NCBI RefSeq assembly: GCF_014648655.1
Contig: NZ_BMRN01000001.1
Coordinates: forward strand, 310,001-374,000
From: Streptomyces atratus
GTDB lineage: Bacteria; Actinomycetota; Actinomycetes; Streptomycetales; Streptomycetaceae
Direction: 5' to 3'
Length of the DNA: 64,000 bases
The translations under genes and the position numbers were made by a program. Shown piece by piece: positions 8,724 through 17,459 of the stretch (within the stretch, counting starts at the first letter, position 1; every line of letters begins with the position of its first letter). The notes under the pieces are model-generated. The model did no database searches, was not told where the DNA came from, and saw only the letters and a program-made list of their open reading frames with translations.

Positions 8724-9044
8724 TCACTCCTTGGCGACGGTCGGCTGACCGGTCTCCGACGCCGTCACGTCCTGCTCGGGCACCGCCTGCCCCGAGCGGA
8801 TCAGGTCGATCCGGCCCATCACCTTGGAGCGCAGATCGGTCGGCACGTCGTCCTGGCCGCAGCAGCGCTTCACCAGCTTCTTCACGGCCTGTTCCAGGCC
8901 GTACTTCTCCAGGCACGGGGAGCACTCCTCGAAGTGCACCTCGAACTTGGAGCAGTCGCTGTCGGGCATCTCGTGGTCGAGAAACTCGTAGAGATGATCG
9001 AGGACCTCTGAGCAGTCCGTCTCGTGCGGCTCTCCGCAGCTCAT
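8724..9044 (-). CDS. rsrA: Zinc-binding redox-sensing anti-sigma factor RsrA
   Basis: 106 residues. Cytoplasmic anti-sigma factor that holds SigR in reducing conditions and releases it on disulfide stress. The cysteine pattern matches the S. coelicolor protein position for position as I recall it: C3, C11, C31, H37, C41, C44, C61, C62. The zinc/redox site is C11-H37-C41-C44 (HFEECSPC, the ZAS motif), and C11-C44 is the trigger disulfide. The ATG overlaps the end of sigR by 4 bases (ATGA), so sigma and anti-sigma are made together. Confidence 0.97.
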   Translation of the reverse strand: MSCGEPHETDCSEVLDHLYEFLDHEMPDSDCSKFEVHFEECSPCLEKYGLEQAVKKLVKRCCGQDDVPTDLRSKVMGRIDLIRSGQAVPEQDVTASETGQPTVAKE

Positions 9045-9883
9045 GAGCCCGAGCCTTTCCGATCGTCCGACTCTCCGGCACCGGCCGGGACGAGCCCGCG
9101 CTCACGGGCGTAGTCCTCCAGCATGCCGCGCAGCTGTCGGCGGCCCCGGTGCAGTCGGGACATCACCGTACCGATGGGAGTCCCCATGATGTCCGCGATC
9201 TCCTTGTAGGCAAAGCCCTCTACATCGGCGAGATACACGGCGATGCGGAACTCTTCGGGGATCGCCTGCAGAGCAGACTTCACATCCGAGTCGGGCAGGT
9301 GGTCGAGAGCCTGCGACTCCGCGGAGCGCAGACCGGTCGACATGTGCGACTCGGCGCGTGCCAGCTGCCAGTCCTCGATCTCCTCGGCGGCGCTGCGCTG
9401 AGGTTCGCGCTGCTTCTTGCGGTACGAGTTGATGAACGTATTGGTGAGGATGCGGTACATCCACGCCTTGAGGTTGGTGCCCTCACGGAACTGGTGGAAG
9501 GATCCGTACGCCTTGGCATACGTCTCCTGGACCAGGTCCTCGGCGTCCGCGGGGTTGCGCGTCATGCGCAGCGCGGCCGAGTACATCTGGTCGAGGAAAC
9601 CGAGAGCGTCCCGCTCGAAGCGCGCATTGCGCTCGGCAGTCGTCTCCTGTGCGCGGCCGTCGTCGGTCCCTGTGTCGGTCCCAGTGACCGGACCCACCTC
9701 CTCCAACGCTGTGGCGGAGCCGAAACCGGACCCGCTCGAATCGGAGAATAGTCGACCTTGCTTCGAGACGGGCTGTCGATCCGATCCGCTCAGTGCCCGC
9801 TCGGGAGTGGTCTTGGCCGCATGCAGGACCGTCCACTCCAGGTCAGCGGCGTTCGAGCGGCGCGGGCAGATGGTCGAACCCAT
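9041..9883 (-). CDS. sigR: ECF sigma factor SigR (thiol-oxidative stress), with N-terminally extended isoform
   Basis: The reading frame from ATG 9883 gives 280 residues. Region 2 begins around [20 protein letters not shown] and includes [17 protein letters not shown]; region 4 contains [20 protein letters not shown] and [11 protein letters not shown] likely second start is the GTG at 9697 (MGPVTGTD), with GGAGGAG directly before it, giving 218 residues. In S. coelicolor a stable short SigR and an unstable longer SigR' made from the autoregulated promoter are known, and the extension here (62 residues, lacking family motifs) fits that. It recognises GGGAAT-N18-GTT promoters and is sequestered by RsrA, encoded 4 bases overlapping downstream. 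Confidence 0.95.
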   Translation of the reverse strand: MGSTICPRRSNAADLEWTVLHAAKTTPERALSGSDRQPVSKQGRLFSDSSGSGFGSATALEEVGPVTGTDTGTDDGRAQETTAERNARFERDALGFLDQMYSAALRMTRNPADAEDLVQETYAKAYGSFHQFREGTNLKAWMYRILTNTFINSYRKKQREPQRSAAEEIEDWQLARAESHMSTGLRSAESQALDHLPDSDVKSALQAIPEEFRIAVYLADVEGFAYKEIADIMGTPIGTVMSRLHRGRRQLRGMLEDYARERGLVPAGAGESDDRKGSGS

Positions 9884-9932
9884 GCGACGGACTCCCTCTC
9901 CACATACGACGTTGATGTACCGATGTCACCCA

Positions 9933-9960
9933 CAACAGTGGCCCCTCGCTCAACATTCCC
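9933..9960 (-). promoter_or_regulatory. SigR-dependent autoregulatory promoter (sigRp2-like)
   Basis: On the minus strand GGGAAT (9955-9960), exactly 18 bases, then GTTG (9933-9936): a full match to the SigR consensus GGGAAT-N18-GTT. Transcription would start near 9926, about 43 bases before the upstream ATG of sigR, so this promoter can produce the long isoform. Confidence 0.88.
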
Positions 9961-10019
9961 GGGGGTGTGCCCGGGCTTCCGCAGTGGCTGTGAGCGACTT
10001 CACCCGCAGGGTGCGTACG

Positions 10020-10679
10020 TCAGGCGAGGGTGGACAGCCACGCGGTCACGGCGGCGGTGAGGATCTCCATCGCCTGATCCTCGGTCAAGCCGGACCTCTT
10101 CGGTACGGCGAACCCGTGGTCGCCGTACGGCACCTCGGTGATCTCGTACTTCCCCGGAGGGAATTCGGCGGGCCGCCCGAACGGGTCGTTGCCGCCCTGC
10201 ACGACGAGCGTGGGTACTCCGGATCCGAGGAGCTCGTCCTTGCGGGACTTCTCCGGCTTCCCCGGAGGATGCAGCGGAAAGCTGAGCGCGAGTACGGCAT
10301 GGGCACCGAGCTCCGCCGCCGTACGGCAGGCCACCCGTGCCCCGGCGCTGCGCCCTCCCGCGACGACGGGCAGCCCCGCGGCGGTGAGCGCGGGCCACAG
10401 GCCCCGCCATCCGGCGTCCAGGGTCTTCGGGGCGGGCGCGAGTTTCTTGCCGGCGACCCGCCACGGCTGCTCCACCAGGGCGACGGTCACCCCATGCGCG
10501 GGCAGCGCGGCGGCCAGGGCACGCAGGTCGCGGGTCTCGATGCCGCCACCCGCACCATGGCTGACCGCGAGCACCAGGCGGGCGTTCTTCGCGTTCTCGG
10601 CGGGCAGCCAGGTGATCCTGGCCGGCCCGGCTTCCGTGTCGACCGTCTCGGCCCTGCGGCCTGTCTCTGCAGTACTCAC
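10020..10679 (-). CDS. Small alpha/beta hydrolase (KANL3/Tex30-like)
   Basis: 219 residues from a GTG at 10679 (ATG at 10688 is an alternative three codons earlier). Core motifs of a serine hydrolase are present: oxyanion segment SHGAGGG, nucleophile elbow GRSAGARVA, acidic residue in QGGNDPFG, and histidine in YGDHGFAV. The compact size and lack of a lid domain match the dienelactone-hydrolase-like/Tex30 group. There is no signal peptide; cytoplasmic. The substrate cannot be read from sequence. It lies 29 bases downstream of the SRAP gene on the same strand and may be co-transcribed with it. Confidence 0.8.
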   Translation of the reverse strand: MSTAETGRRAETVDTEAGPARITWLPAENAKNARLVLAVSHGAGGGIETRDLRALAAALPAHGVTVALVEQPWRVAGKKLAPAPKTLDAGWRGLWPALTAAGLPVVAGGRSAGARVACRTAAELGAHAVLALSFPLHPPGKPEKSRKDELLGSGVPTLVVQGGNDPFGRPAEFPPGKYEITEVPYGDHGFAVPKRSGLTEDQAMEILTAAVTAWLSTLA

Positions 10680-10708
10680 ACACCCCATCCTGCCCGCTCG
10701 GAAGAGCC

Positions 10709-11524
10709 TCAGAAGAGCGTGCTCGCTTCCGGCGCGGCCAGCTCCTCCAGCAGCTCGGGACCGTTGTTGCGGACGTTGCTGACGGCCGTGGCCACCGGAT
10801 AGGCCCGCATCAGCCCGCCCGGCGGCGGTGTGAGCAGCCCCTTCAGCTCCTCGATGTCTGTGCGCGACGGGTCGAGCCAGGCGTCCCACCGGTCCGGGGT
10901 CAGCATCAGCGGCATCCGGGGGTGGATGTCGGCGAGCGCGGCCGGGCCCTCGGCGGGGGCGACGGCGAGCGGGGTGGTCTCCGCCTCAGTCGTGATCACC
11001 GAGCAGGTCACCCACCAGGCCATCGGATGATCGTCCGGCAGGGTCCGGTCGCGCCAGAACTCGTACAGTCCGGCCATCGCGAAGACCGATCCGTCGGCGG
11101 GTGTCACGAAGTAGGGCTGCTTGCGCGGCCGCTTCTTCTTCCCCTTCTCCTCCAGCTGCCGCTCATCCGCACCGGTGACCCACTCGTAGTAGCCGTCGGC
11201 GGGCAGGATGCAGCGCCGCGAGACGAAGGGGCGGCGGAAGGACGGCTTCTCGTGGACGGTCTCCGCACGGGCGTTGATCATGCGTGCGGCGCCCTCGGGA
11301 GACTTCGCCCAGGACGGTACGAGCCCCCATTTCAGGGCGCGCAACTGGCGAACCGGACGCTGATCATCTGCGTCTTTCACAGGACGTTCCAGTACGGCGT
11401 AGACCTCCTTGGTCGGCGCCACATTCCAATCGGGCGCCAAGGTCTCCGCCGGTTCCCACTTCTCGACCCGGAAGAGTCCGGTCAGATCCTCGGGCCGCCG
11501 ACTCGCTGCATACCGTCCGCACAT
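10709..11524 (-). CDS. SRAP-domain abasic-site DNA-protein crosslink protein (YedK/HMCES family)
   Basis: 271 residues. HMCES/YedK proteins form a thiazolidine crosslink with abasic sites in single-stranded DNA and shield them during repair. The family's catalytic set is present: Cys2 (MCGRY; the initiator Met is removed), N84 (INARAET), E114 (GYYEW) and H201 (IHPRMP). The start is fixed by the need for Cys at position 2. A short lysine-rich insert (KGKKKRPRKQP) lies at ~127-137. It starts divergently 66 bases from the M50-like gene. Confidence 0.93.
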   Translation of the reverse strand: MCGRYAASRRPEDLTGLFRVEKWEPAETLAPDWNVAPTKEVYAVLERPVKDADDQRPVRQLRALKWGLVPSWAKSPEGAARMINARAETVHEKPSFRRPFVSRRCILPADGYYEWVTGADERQLEEKGKKKRPRKQPYFVTPADGSVFAMAGLYEFWRDRTLPDDHPMAWWVTCSVITTEAETTPLAVAPAEGPAALADIHPRMPLMLTPDRWDAWLDPSRTDIEELKGLLTPPPGGLMRAYPVATAVSNVRNNGPELLEELAAPEASTLF

Positions 11525-11589
11525 AAGTGCCAGACTGCCACGACCGTCACGACGACAAGACGCCGATACCGCAAGGAGCCGCCCACGCC

Positions 11590-12303
11590 ATGGACAGCAC
11601 CGATCTGGGCAATCTGTGGGACCGCGTCTTCGGCACCCAGCCCGCGCCCGAGCAGTGGCTGGTGGTGGTGACCGGAACGCTCGCACTGATCGCCGTCGTA
11701 CCGAACCCGATATGGCGGCTGAGCCGCAACGCGATCACCATCGCGCACGAGGGCGGGCACGGGCTGATCGCACTGCTCACCGGACGGCAGCTGTCCGGCA
11801 TCCGGCTCCACTCGGACACCAGCGGGCTGACGGTCAGCCGCGGCAGGCCGACCGGCATCGGGATGATCCTGACCGCGGCTGCGGGCTACACCGCCCCGCC
11901 CCTGCTGGGCCTGGGCGGGGCGTGGCTGCTGGTCGACGGCAGGATCACACTGTTGCTGTGGGTGGCCACCGCACTGCTCGCGGTGATGCTGGTGATGATC
12001 CGCAATGTGTACGGGGCACTGACGGTGATCCTCACCGGGTCGGCCTTCCTGCTGGTGTCCTGGCTCGCCTCGCCCGCCGTGCAGTCGCTGTTCGCATACA
12101 CCGTGGTCTGGTTCCTGCTGCTCGGCGGTGTACGCCCGGCCTTCGAGCTCCAGTCGAAGCGGCGGCACGGCGGTGCTCCGGACTCGGACGCGGACCAGCT
12201 GTCGCGGCTGACGGATGTGCCGGCCGCGCTCTGGCTGTTCCTCTTCCACGCGGTGTCGCTCTGCTCACTGATCGGCGGCGGACGCTGGCTGCTCGGCATG
12301 TGA
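11590..12303 (+). CDS. M50B-like membrane zinc metalloprotease
   Basis: 237 residues, polytopic. The zinc motif AHEGGHGLIALLTG lies at about 54-67 within a hydrophobic segment, followed by five or so further membrane helices. This matches the short M50B-like family common in actinobacteria. The second M50 metal motif (NxxPxxxLDG) is not obvious; a VDGR follows in the third hydrophobic region. No substrate is evident. The ribosome site AAGGAG is rather far (11 bases) from the ATG. Confidence 0.75.
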   Translation: MDSTDLGNLWDRVFGTQPAPEQWLVVVTGTLALIAVVPNPIWRLSRNAITIAHEGGHGLIALLTGRQLSGIRLHSDTSGLTVSRGRPTGIGMILTAAAGYTAPPLLGLGGAWLLVDGRITLLLWVATALLAVMLVMIRNVYGALTVILTGSAFLLVSWLASPAVQSLFAYTVVWFLLLGGVRPAFELQSKRRHGGAPDSDADQLSRLTDVPAALWLFLFHAVSLCSLIGGGRWLLGM

Positions 12304-12406
12304 GGGCCGGTGCCGCCCGGAGACACCTACCACGCTCGCGTTGCGTACCGCTTTCGTCTTATTTGATCGAGATTCGGGTTTGCGGTGAGCCACTAAAGTG
12401 AGGTTC

Positions 12407-13723
12407 ATGACCGAAAGTGCCGTGCACCCCGCCCTCTGGCCCGCCCCCCGAGCGAGCGACGCCGTCGACGCGACCGTCACCGTGCCCGGATCGAAATCGG
12501 TCACCAATCGCGCCCTCGTCCTCGCCGCTCTCGCCGCCGAGCCCGGCTGGCTGCGCCGCCCGCTGCGCTCCCGCGACACCCTGCTGATGGCCGAGGCGCT
12601 GCGCGCGATGGGCGTCGGCATCGAGGAGGGCGTCGGCCCGGACGGCTCCGGCGAGGCCTGGCGGGTCATCCCGGCCGGACTGCACGGCCCCACCACGATC
12701 GATGTCGGCAATGCCGGGACGGTCATGCGCTTCCTGCCGCCGGTCGCGGCCCTCGCCGACGGCCCGATCCGCTTCGACGGCGACCCCCGTTCGTACGAGC
12801 GCCCGCTGAACGGCGTGATCGACGCGCTGCGGGTACTGGGCGCCCGGATCGACGACGACGGGCGCGGCTCGCTGCCGATGACCGTGCACGGCGGCGGTGC
12901 GCTGGACGGCGGACCGGTGTCGATCGACGCCTCCTCGTCCTCCCAGTTCGTCTCGGCACTGCTGCTGTCGGCCCCGCGCTACAACCAGGGGGTGGAGGTG
13001 CGCCACACCGGCGCGAGACTCCCCTCCATGCCGCACATCCGGATGACCGTCGACATGCTGCGGGCCGTCGGCGCCCAGGTCGACGAGCCGGAGACGGGCG
13101 GCGAGCCGAACGTCTGGCGGGTCTCCCCCTCCGCCATGCTCGGCCGCGATCTGACCGTCGAGCCCGACCTCTCCAACGCCCAGCCGTTCCTCGCCGCCGC
13201 GCTGGTCACCGGCGGCCGGGTCACCATCCCCGACTGGCCCGAGCGCACCACCCAGCCCGGTGACGCCCTGCGGGAGATCTTCACCGCGATGGGCGGCAGC
13301 TGCGAGCTGACCGAGCGCGGCCTCACGTTCACCGGTTCGGGCCGTATCCACGGCATCGACGTCGACCTCGGCGAGGTCGGCGAGCTCACCCCGGGCATCG
13401 CGGCGGTCGCGGCCCTGGCCGACGGCCCGTCCACCCTGAGCGGTGTCGCTCATCTGCGGCTGCACGAGACGGACCGGCTGGCCGCGCTCACCAAGGAGAT
13501 CAACGAGCTCGGCGGCGACGTCACCGAGACCGCCGACGGGCTCCACATCCGGCCCCGGCCGCTGCACGGCGGTACCTTCCATACGTATGACGACCACCGG
13601 ATGGCAACCGCGGGGTCGATCATCGGCCTTGCCGTCCCCGGAGTGGAGATCGAGAACGTGGCGACAACCGCCAAGACCCTGCCGGACTTCCCGCAGATGT
13701 GGACCGGAATGCTCGGGGCCTGA
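12407..13723 (+). CDS. aroA: 3-phosphoshikimate 1-carboxyvinyltransferase (EPSP synthase)
   Basis: Sixth step of the shikimate pathway: shikimate-3-phosphate plus PEP gives EPSP. 438 residues from ATG 12407 (GTG 12398 is in frame three codons earlier). Family signatures are in order: [18 protein letters not shown] (N-terminal loop), [63 protein letters not shown] and [15 protein letters not shown]. Cytoplasmic. It is followed after 3 bases by rsgA, so the two are co-transcribed. Promoter not identified with confidence. Confidence 0.96.
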   Translation: MTESAVHPALWPAPRASDAVDATVTVPGSKSVTNRALVLAALAAEPGWLRRPLRSRDTLLMAEALRAMGVGIEEGVGPDGSGEAWRVIPAGLHGPTTIDVGNAGTVMRFLPPVAALADGPIRFDGDPRSYERPLNGVIDALRVLGARIDDDGRGSLPMTVHGGGALDGGPVSIDASSSSQFVSALLLSAPRYNQGVEVRHTGARLPSMPHIRMTVDMLRAVGAQVDEPETGGEPNVWRVSPSAMLGRDLTVEPDLSNAQPFLAAALVTGGRVTIPDWPERTTQPGDALREIFTAMGGSCELTERGLTFTGSGRIHGIDVDLGEVGELTPGIAAVAALADGPSTLSGVAHLRLHETDRLAALTKEINELGGDVTETADGLHIRPRPLHGGTFHTYDDHRMATAGSIIGLAVPGVEIENVATTAKTLPDFPQMWTGMLGA

Positions 13724-13726
13724 GAC

Positions 13727-14743
13727 ATGCGCCGCTACGGCAAGAACCCCGACGAGGACGACATCCGGTTCCGCCCCAACCCGAAGGGCAACCGGCCTCG
13801 CACTCATACCCGCCCGAAGCACGAGGACGCCGAGGAGGGCATGGTCCTCACCGTCGACCGCGGCCGCCTCACCTGTCTCGTCGACGGCCGTACGGTCATG
13901 GCGATGAAGGCCCGTGAGCTGGGCCGGAAGGCCGCCGTGGTGGGTGACACCGTCTCCATCGTCGGCGATCTGTCCGGCGACAAGGACACCCTCGCCCGCA
14001 TCGTCCGCATCGGTGAGCGCCGCTCGGTGCTGCGCCGGACCGCGGACGACGACGATCCGTACGAGCGAGTGGTCGTCGCCAACGCCGACCAGCTGGCGAT
14101 CGTCACCGCACTGGCCGATCCGGAACCCCGCCCGCGGATGATCGACCGCTGTCTGGTCGCCGCGTACGACGGCGGGCTCTCCCCGCTCCTGGTGCTGACC
14201 AAGTCCGACCTGGCCTCCCCGGACAAGCTGCTGGAGGCGTACACCCCGCTGGGCGTCCCGTTCATCGTCACCAGCCGCGAGGAGCTGGAGAACGGCGACG
14301 CGGCGGAGCGGGTCCGCGAGCAGCTGCACGACCGGGTCACCGCGTTCGTCGGGCACTCCGGTGTCGGAAAGACGACGCTGGTCAACGCACTCGTGCCGAA
14401 GGACCGGCGGCGTACCACCGGGGTCGTCAACGCGGTCACCGGCCGCGGTCGGCACACCACCACATCGGCGCTGGCGCTCCCCCTGCCCGACTACCGCGGC
14501 TGGGTGATCGACACCCCCGGTGTGCGCTCCTTCGGGCTCAACCACATCGACCCGTCCCGGGTGATCCACGCGTTCTCGGACCTGGAGCCGGGCACCGAGG
14601 ACTGCCCGCGCGGCTGCACCCACGACAGCGATCAACCGGAATGCGCCCTGGATGCCTGGGTGGCGGACGGCCACGCAGATCCGGCGCGGCTGGAATCGCT
14701 GCGGCGGCTGATGTCCACCCGGGAGCGACGCGAAGGCGACTGA
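13727..14743 (+). CDS. rsgA: Ribosome small-subunit-dependent GTPase A
   Basis: 338 residues. Circularly permuted GTPase that assists late 30S maturation. G motifs appear in the permuted order G4 (TKSD), G1 (GHSGVGKTT), then G3 (DTPG), followed by a zinc site with cysteines and histidine in DCPRGCTHDSDQPEC. The N-terminal OB-fold is preceded by a basic tail (FRPNPKGNRPRTHTRPKHE) typical of actinobacterial RsgA. It starts 3 bases after the aroA stop, an arrangement conserved in Streptomyces. Confidence 0.95.
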   Translation: MRRYGKNPDEDDIRFRPNPKGNRPRTHTRPKHEDAEEGMVLTVDRGRLTCLVDGRTVMAMKARELGRKAAVVGDTVSIVGDLSGDKDTLARIVRIGERRSVLRRTADDDDPYERVVVANADQLAIVTALADPEPRPRMIDRCLVAAYDGGLSPLLVLTKSDLASPDKLLEAYTPLGVPFIVTSREELENGDAAERVREQLHDRVTAFVGHSGVGKTTLVNALVPKDRRRTTGVVNAVTGRGRHTTTSALALPLPDYRGWVIDTPGVRSFGLNHIDPSRVIHAFSDLEPGTEDCPRGCTHDSDQPECALDAWVADGHADPARLESLRRLMSTRERREGD

Positions 14744-14834
14744 CCCCCGGCACGTTTGCGATCTGCTGCCGCAGGTAAGTGCATAATCACGCCCAGCGGG
14801 GCAAGGCGGTCACCGACGTGGGAGGGCACTGACG

Positions 14835-15158
14835 ATGGCGTGGCTGCTGGTCGTGGTCGCAGGACTTCTGGAGACCGGCTTCGCCGTCTGTCTGAAACTC
14901 TCGCACGGTTTCACCCGGCTCTGGCCGACCGTCGCGTTCTGCGTCTTCGCCCTCGGCAGCTTCGGTCTGCTGACGCTGTCGCTGAAGAAACTCGACGTGG
15001 GGCCCGCCTACGCCGTATGGACGGGCATCGGCGCGGCAGGCACCGCGATCTACGGCATGGTCTTCCTCGACGACGTGGTCTCCACGCTCAAGCTGGTCTC
15101 GATCTCGCTGGTGATCGTCGGAGTGATCGGACTGCAGCTCTCGGGCTCGTCCCACTGA
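14835..15158 (+). CDS. Small multidrug resistance family transporter, Gdx/SugE type
   Basis: 107 residues with four membrane helices. The glutamate in the first helix (AGLLETGFAVCLKLS), needed for proton/substrate exchange, is present, and the WTGIGAAGTAIYGMVFL segment is typical of the SugE/Gdx branch (guanidinium exporters) rather than EmrE. A convergent TetR gene lies downstream. I looked for a guanidine riboswitch in the 90-base leader and found no recognisable motif, so guanidinium specificity is inferred only from the subfamily-like motif. Confidence 0.85.
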   Translation: MAWLLVVVAGLLETGFAVCLKLSHGFTRLWPTVAFCVFALGSFGLLTLSLKKLDVGPAYAVWTGIGAAGTAIYGMVFLDDVVSTLKLVSISLVIVGVIGLQLSGSSH

Positions 15159-15171
15159 CCGCGCGTCGCGC

Positions 15172-15240
15172 TCACACCTCGGCAACCGTTCGCGGGAAGT
15201 GGTACGCGACGGTGTGACCGGCGTCCGCGCCGGCGTCACC
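15172..15240 (-). pseudogene. Decayed C-terminal scrap of an Opp/Dpp-type ABC ATPase
   Basis: On the minus strand a 22-codon stretch ending in TGA reads GDAGADAGHTVAYHFPRTVA plus two residues. This resembles the conserved C-terminal tail of oligopeptide/nickel ABC ATPases (GHxVACHFP). Nothing upstream in that frame continues the ATPase; the space is taken by the TetR gene. It looks like a leftover of a deleted transporter, or a chance match. Confidence 0.35.
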
Positions 15241-15278
15241 CGGCCCGCGACCGCTGCTCCGCCTCGCGCACCGAGCGG

Positions 15279-15911
15279 TCACCCGGTCGGCCGCCACTCC
15301 GCCACCTCGCGCACCAGCGGTGCCACCTCCCCCTCCGTCCCCGATGGAGTCGGCACCAGCGCGTAACTCAGTGCGAGCCTCAGCGCGATCTCGCAGGTCG
15401 CGGCCAGTACCTCCGGGTCGTGCGGTGGCCGTCCCTCGTCGAGGGCGGCCACCGCTCGCGCTCCGACCTGGCCGAGCAGCTCGGCTGGCGTCGGCGTCCC
15501 GGCATCGGCGCGCCGCTGGGCGGGCACGAGCGATGCGGTCGGCGCCGCGGGGTGTACTGGACGGGGTAACCGCTCACCCCAGCAGCCCGTGAGCAATCCC
15601 CTGACCAGGGCATTCGCTCGAACGGCGCGGACGGTCCAGGCAGCGGTGGCCGCCAGCCTGTCCCCCGTACCGCCTGCTGATCCCAGCGCCCGGTCGACAC
15701 CGGCCAGATAGCCGTCGGCGGCGCTCCGGACCAGGGCGCGGGCGAGGCCGTCCTTGCTGCCGAACTCGTTGTAGAGGGTCTGCCGGGAGACTCCGGCAGC
15801 GGACGCGACATCGACCATGCGCACCGCCGACCAGGGCAGACCGGCCAGCGCCGAGAGGGCGGCGTCCAGCAATGCGTCTCGCGCCGTGGGCATCATCGCC
15901 TCCCGCGCCAA
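15279..15911 (-). CDS. TetR-family transcriptional regulator
   Basis: About 210 residues. The N-terminal helix-turn-helix is typical: TARDALLDAALSALAG, then MVDVASAAGVSRQTLYNEFGSKDGLARAL. The C-terminal ligand domain is unassigned. The exact start is uncertain: GTG 15911 or the two ATG codons five and six codons later (MMPTARD). It points toward the Gdx-type transporter (convergent) and diverges from hisN. Regulation of the transporter is plausible by proximity but not shown. Confidence 0.85.
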   Translation of the reverse strand: MAREAMMPTARDALLDAALSALAGLPWSAVRMVDVASAAGVSRQTLYNEFGSKDGLARALVRSAADGYLAGVDRALGSAGGTGDRLAATAAWTVRAVRANALVRGLLTGCWGERLPRPVHPAAPTASLVPAQRRADAGTPTPAELLGQVGARAVAALDEGRPPHDPEVLAATCEIALRLALSYALVPTPSGTEGEVAPLVREVAEWRPTG

Positions 15912-16014
15912 GGGCTCTGCGTCCCAGAGTTGACGCGCTTGCGGGGACTGTCAATGGTCCGAGCGGCCGCGGGGTCCTGTAGCTCTGTTCACCTGCGGTC
16001 GATACTGTGACGAC

Positions 16015-16815
16015 ATGCCCGATTACCACGATGATCTGCGCCTCGCCCATGTGCTGGCGGACGCCGCCGACGCGGCGACGATGGACCGGTTCAAGGCTCT
16101 GGATCTCAAGGTCGAGACCAAACCGGACATGACGCCGGTGAGCGAGGCCGACAAGGCCGCCGAGGAACTGATCCGCGGCCACCTCCATCGGGCACGCCCG
16201 CGCGATGCGATTCTGGGCGAGGAGTACGGCATCGAGGGCACCGGCCCGCGGCGCTGGGTCGTCGACCCGATCGACGGCACCAAGAACTATGTACGCGGCG
16301 TGCCGGTCTGGGCGACGCTGATCTCCCTGATGGAGGCCGGCGAAGAGGGCTTCCAGCCGGTGGTCGGCGTGGTGTCGGCCCCCGCACTGAACCGGCGCTG
16401 GTGGGCGGCGAAGGGGGCGGGGGCGTTCTCCGGCCGCAGTCTGACGTCCGCGACCCGGCTGCATGTGTCGAAGGTGGAGCGGATCGCGGACGCCTCGTTC
16501 GCGTACGCGTCGCTGAGCGGCTGGGAGGAGCAGGGCCGGCTCGACGGGTTCATGGATCTGACGAGGGCCTGCTGGCGTACTCGCGGGTACGGGGATTTCT
16601 GGCCGTACATGATGGTCGCCGAGGGATCGGTCGACATCTGCGCGGAGCCGGAGCTCTCGCTCTGGGACATGGCCGCGAACGCGATCATCGTCCAGGAGGC
16701 GGGCGGGAAGTTCACCAGCCTGGACGGAGTGTCCGGCCCCGGCGGCGGCAACGCGGCGGCCTCGAACGGACTGCTCCACCACGAACTCCTGGGCTATCTG
16801 AATCAGCGCTACTGA
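16015..16815 (+). CDS. hisN: Histidinol-phosphatase, inositol-monophosphatase type
   Basis: 266 residues. Removes phosphate from histidinol phosphate, the penultimate step of histidine synthesis. The IMPase fold motifs are present: LGEEYG (metal-binding glutamates near 69-70), DPIDGTKN (84-91) and [15 protein letters not shown] near residue 218. The S. coelicolor gene in the same neighbourhood (SCO5208) was reported as the missing histidinol phosphatase, which supports HisN over a general inositol phosphatase. It is not next to other his genes. A hairpin terminator follows. Confidence 0.9.
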   Translation: MPDYHDDLRLAHVLADAADAATMDRFKALDLKVETKPDMTPVSEADKAAEELIRGHLHRARPRDAILGEEYGIEGTGPRRWVVDPIDGTKNYVRGVPVWATLISLMEAGEEGFQPVVGVVSAPALNRRWWAAKGAGAFSGRSLTSATRLHVSKVERIADASFAYASLSGWEEQGRLDGFMDLTRACWRTRGYGDFWPYMMVAEGSVDICAEPELSLWDMAANAIIVQEAGGKFTSLDGVSGPGGGNAAASNGLLHHELLGYLNQRY

Positions 16816-16830
16816 TCCGGGTCACGCCCC

Positions 16831-16865
16831 CCGAGGGGCGTCGCGCACCACCGCACGCCCCTCGG
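16831..16865 (+). terminator. 11-bp hairpin terminator after hisN
   Basis: CCGAGGGGCGT (16831-16841) pairs with ACGCCCCTCGG (16855-16865). It starts 15 bases past the hisN stop. Confidence 0.7.
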
Positions 16866-16980
16866 ACGATCTCGTCCCCCCTTGTTCCGGTCACGCATCG
16901 GTGCAACTCTGAGAGTCCCCCCGCTTGTGAACTTGTGAACCGGCTCACGCAGTCGCTTCACGAAGGAGGTGGCTCTCTTC

Positions 16981-17385
16981 ATGCTCGTCCGTGACGCCAT
17001 GAGCACGCTGGTCCTCACCATCGGACCCACCCATACACTCCGCCAGGCCGCCCGGCTGATGTCGGTCCGCCGCATCGGAGCCGCAGTCGTCCTCGACCGG
17101 GACACCAGCGGGCTCGGCATTCTCACCGAGCGCGACATCCTCAACGCGGTCGGCTCCGGCCAGAACCCCGATGTCGAGACCGCCGCCACCCACACCACCA
17201 CCGATGTGGTCTTCGCCGCGCCCACCTGGACCCTGGAAGAGGCCGCGGAGGCCATGACGCACGGCGGTTTCCGCCATCTGATCGTGCTGGACGACCACGG
17301 GCCCGTCGGCATCGTCTCGGTCCGCGACATCCTGCGCTGCTGGGCGCCCGCCAGGCGCCGCCACCGCGCGGAACTCGTCGGCTGA
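16981..17385 (+). CDS. Two-CBS-domain protein
   Basis: 134 residues made of a CBS pair (about 5-60 and 72-128): VRDAMSTLVLTIGPTHTLRQ, GLGILTERDIL, then FAAPTWTLEEAAEAMTHGG and GIVSVRDILRCW. Stand-alone CBS pairs bind adenine nucleotides and act as energy or second-messenger sensors. An in-frame GTG at 16969 lies too close to the GGAGG sequence to be used, so ATG 16981 is preferred. The partner protein is unknown. Confidence 0.85.
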   Translation: MLVRDAMSTLVLTIGPTHTLRQAARLMSVRRIGAAVVLDRDTSGLGILTERDILNAVGSGQNPDVETAATHTTTDVVFAAPTWTLEEAAEAMTHGGFRHLIVLDDHGPVGIVSVRDILRCWAPARRRHRAELVG

Positions 17386-17400
17386 GCCCCCATGAACGTC

Positions 17401-17440
17401 CGGTGGGCCGGACCCCTCCGAAGAGGGAACCGGCCCACCG
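17401..17440. terminator. Compound hairpin between convergent CBS and catalase genes
   Basis: CGGTGGGCCGG (17401-17411) pairs with CCGGCCCACCG (17430-17440). An inner CCCTC/GAGGG stem closed by a CGAA tetraloop makes a very stable fold serving both strands. Confidence 0.75.
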
Positions 17441-17459
17441 TCGACGACAGGCGTCCTTG

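Noticed and set aside
14744..14834. Guanidine riboswitch upstream of the Gdx/SugE gene
   Set aside because: I looked for ykkC-I, mini-ykkC paired ACGR loops and the class III pseudoknot and found no convincing match in the short leader.
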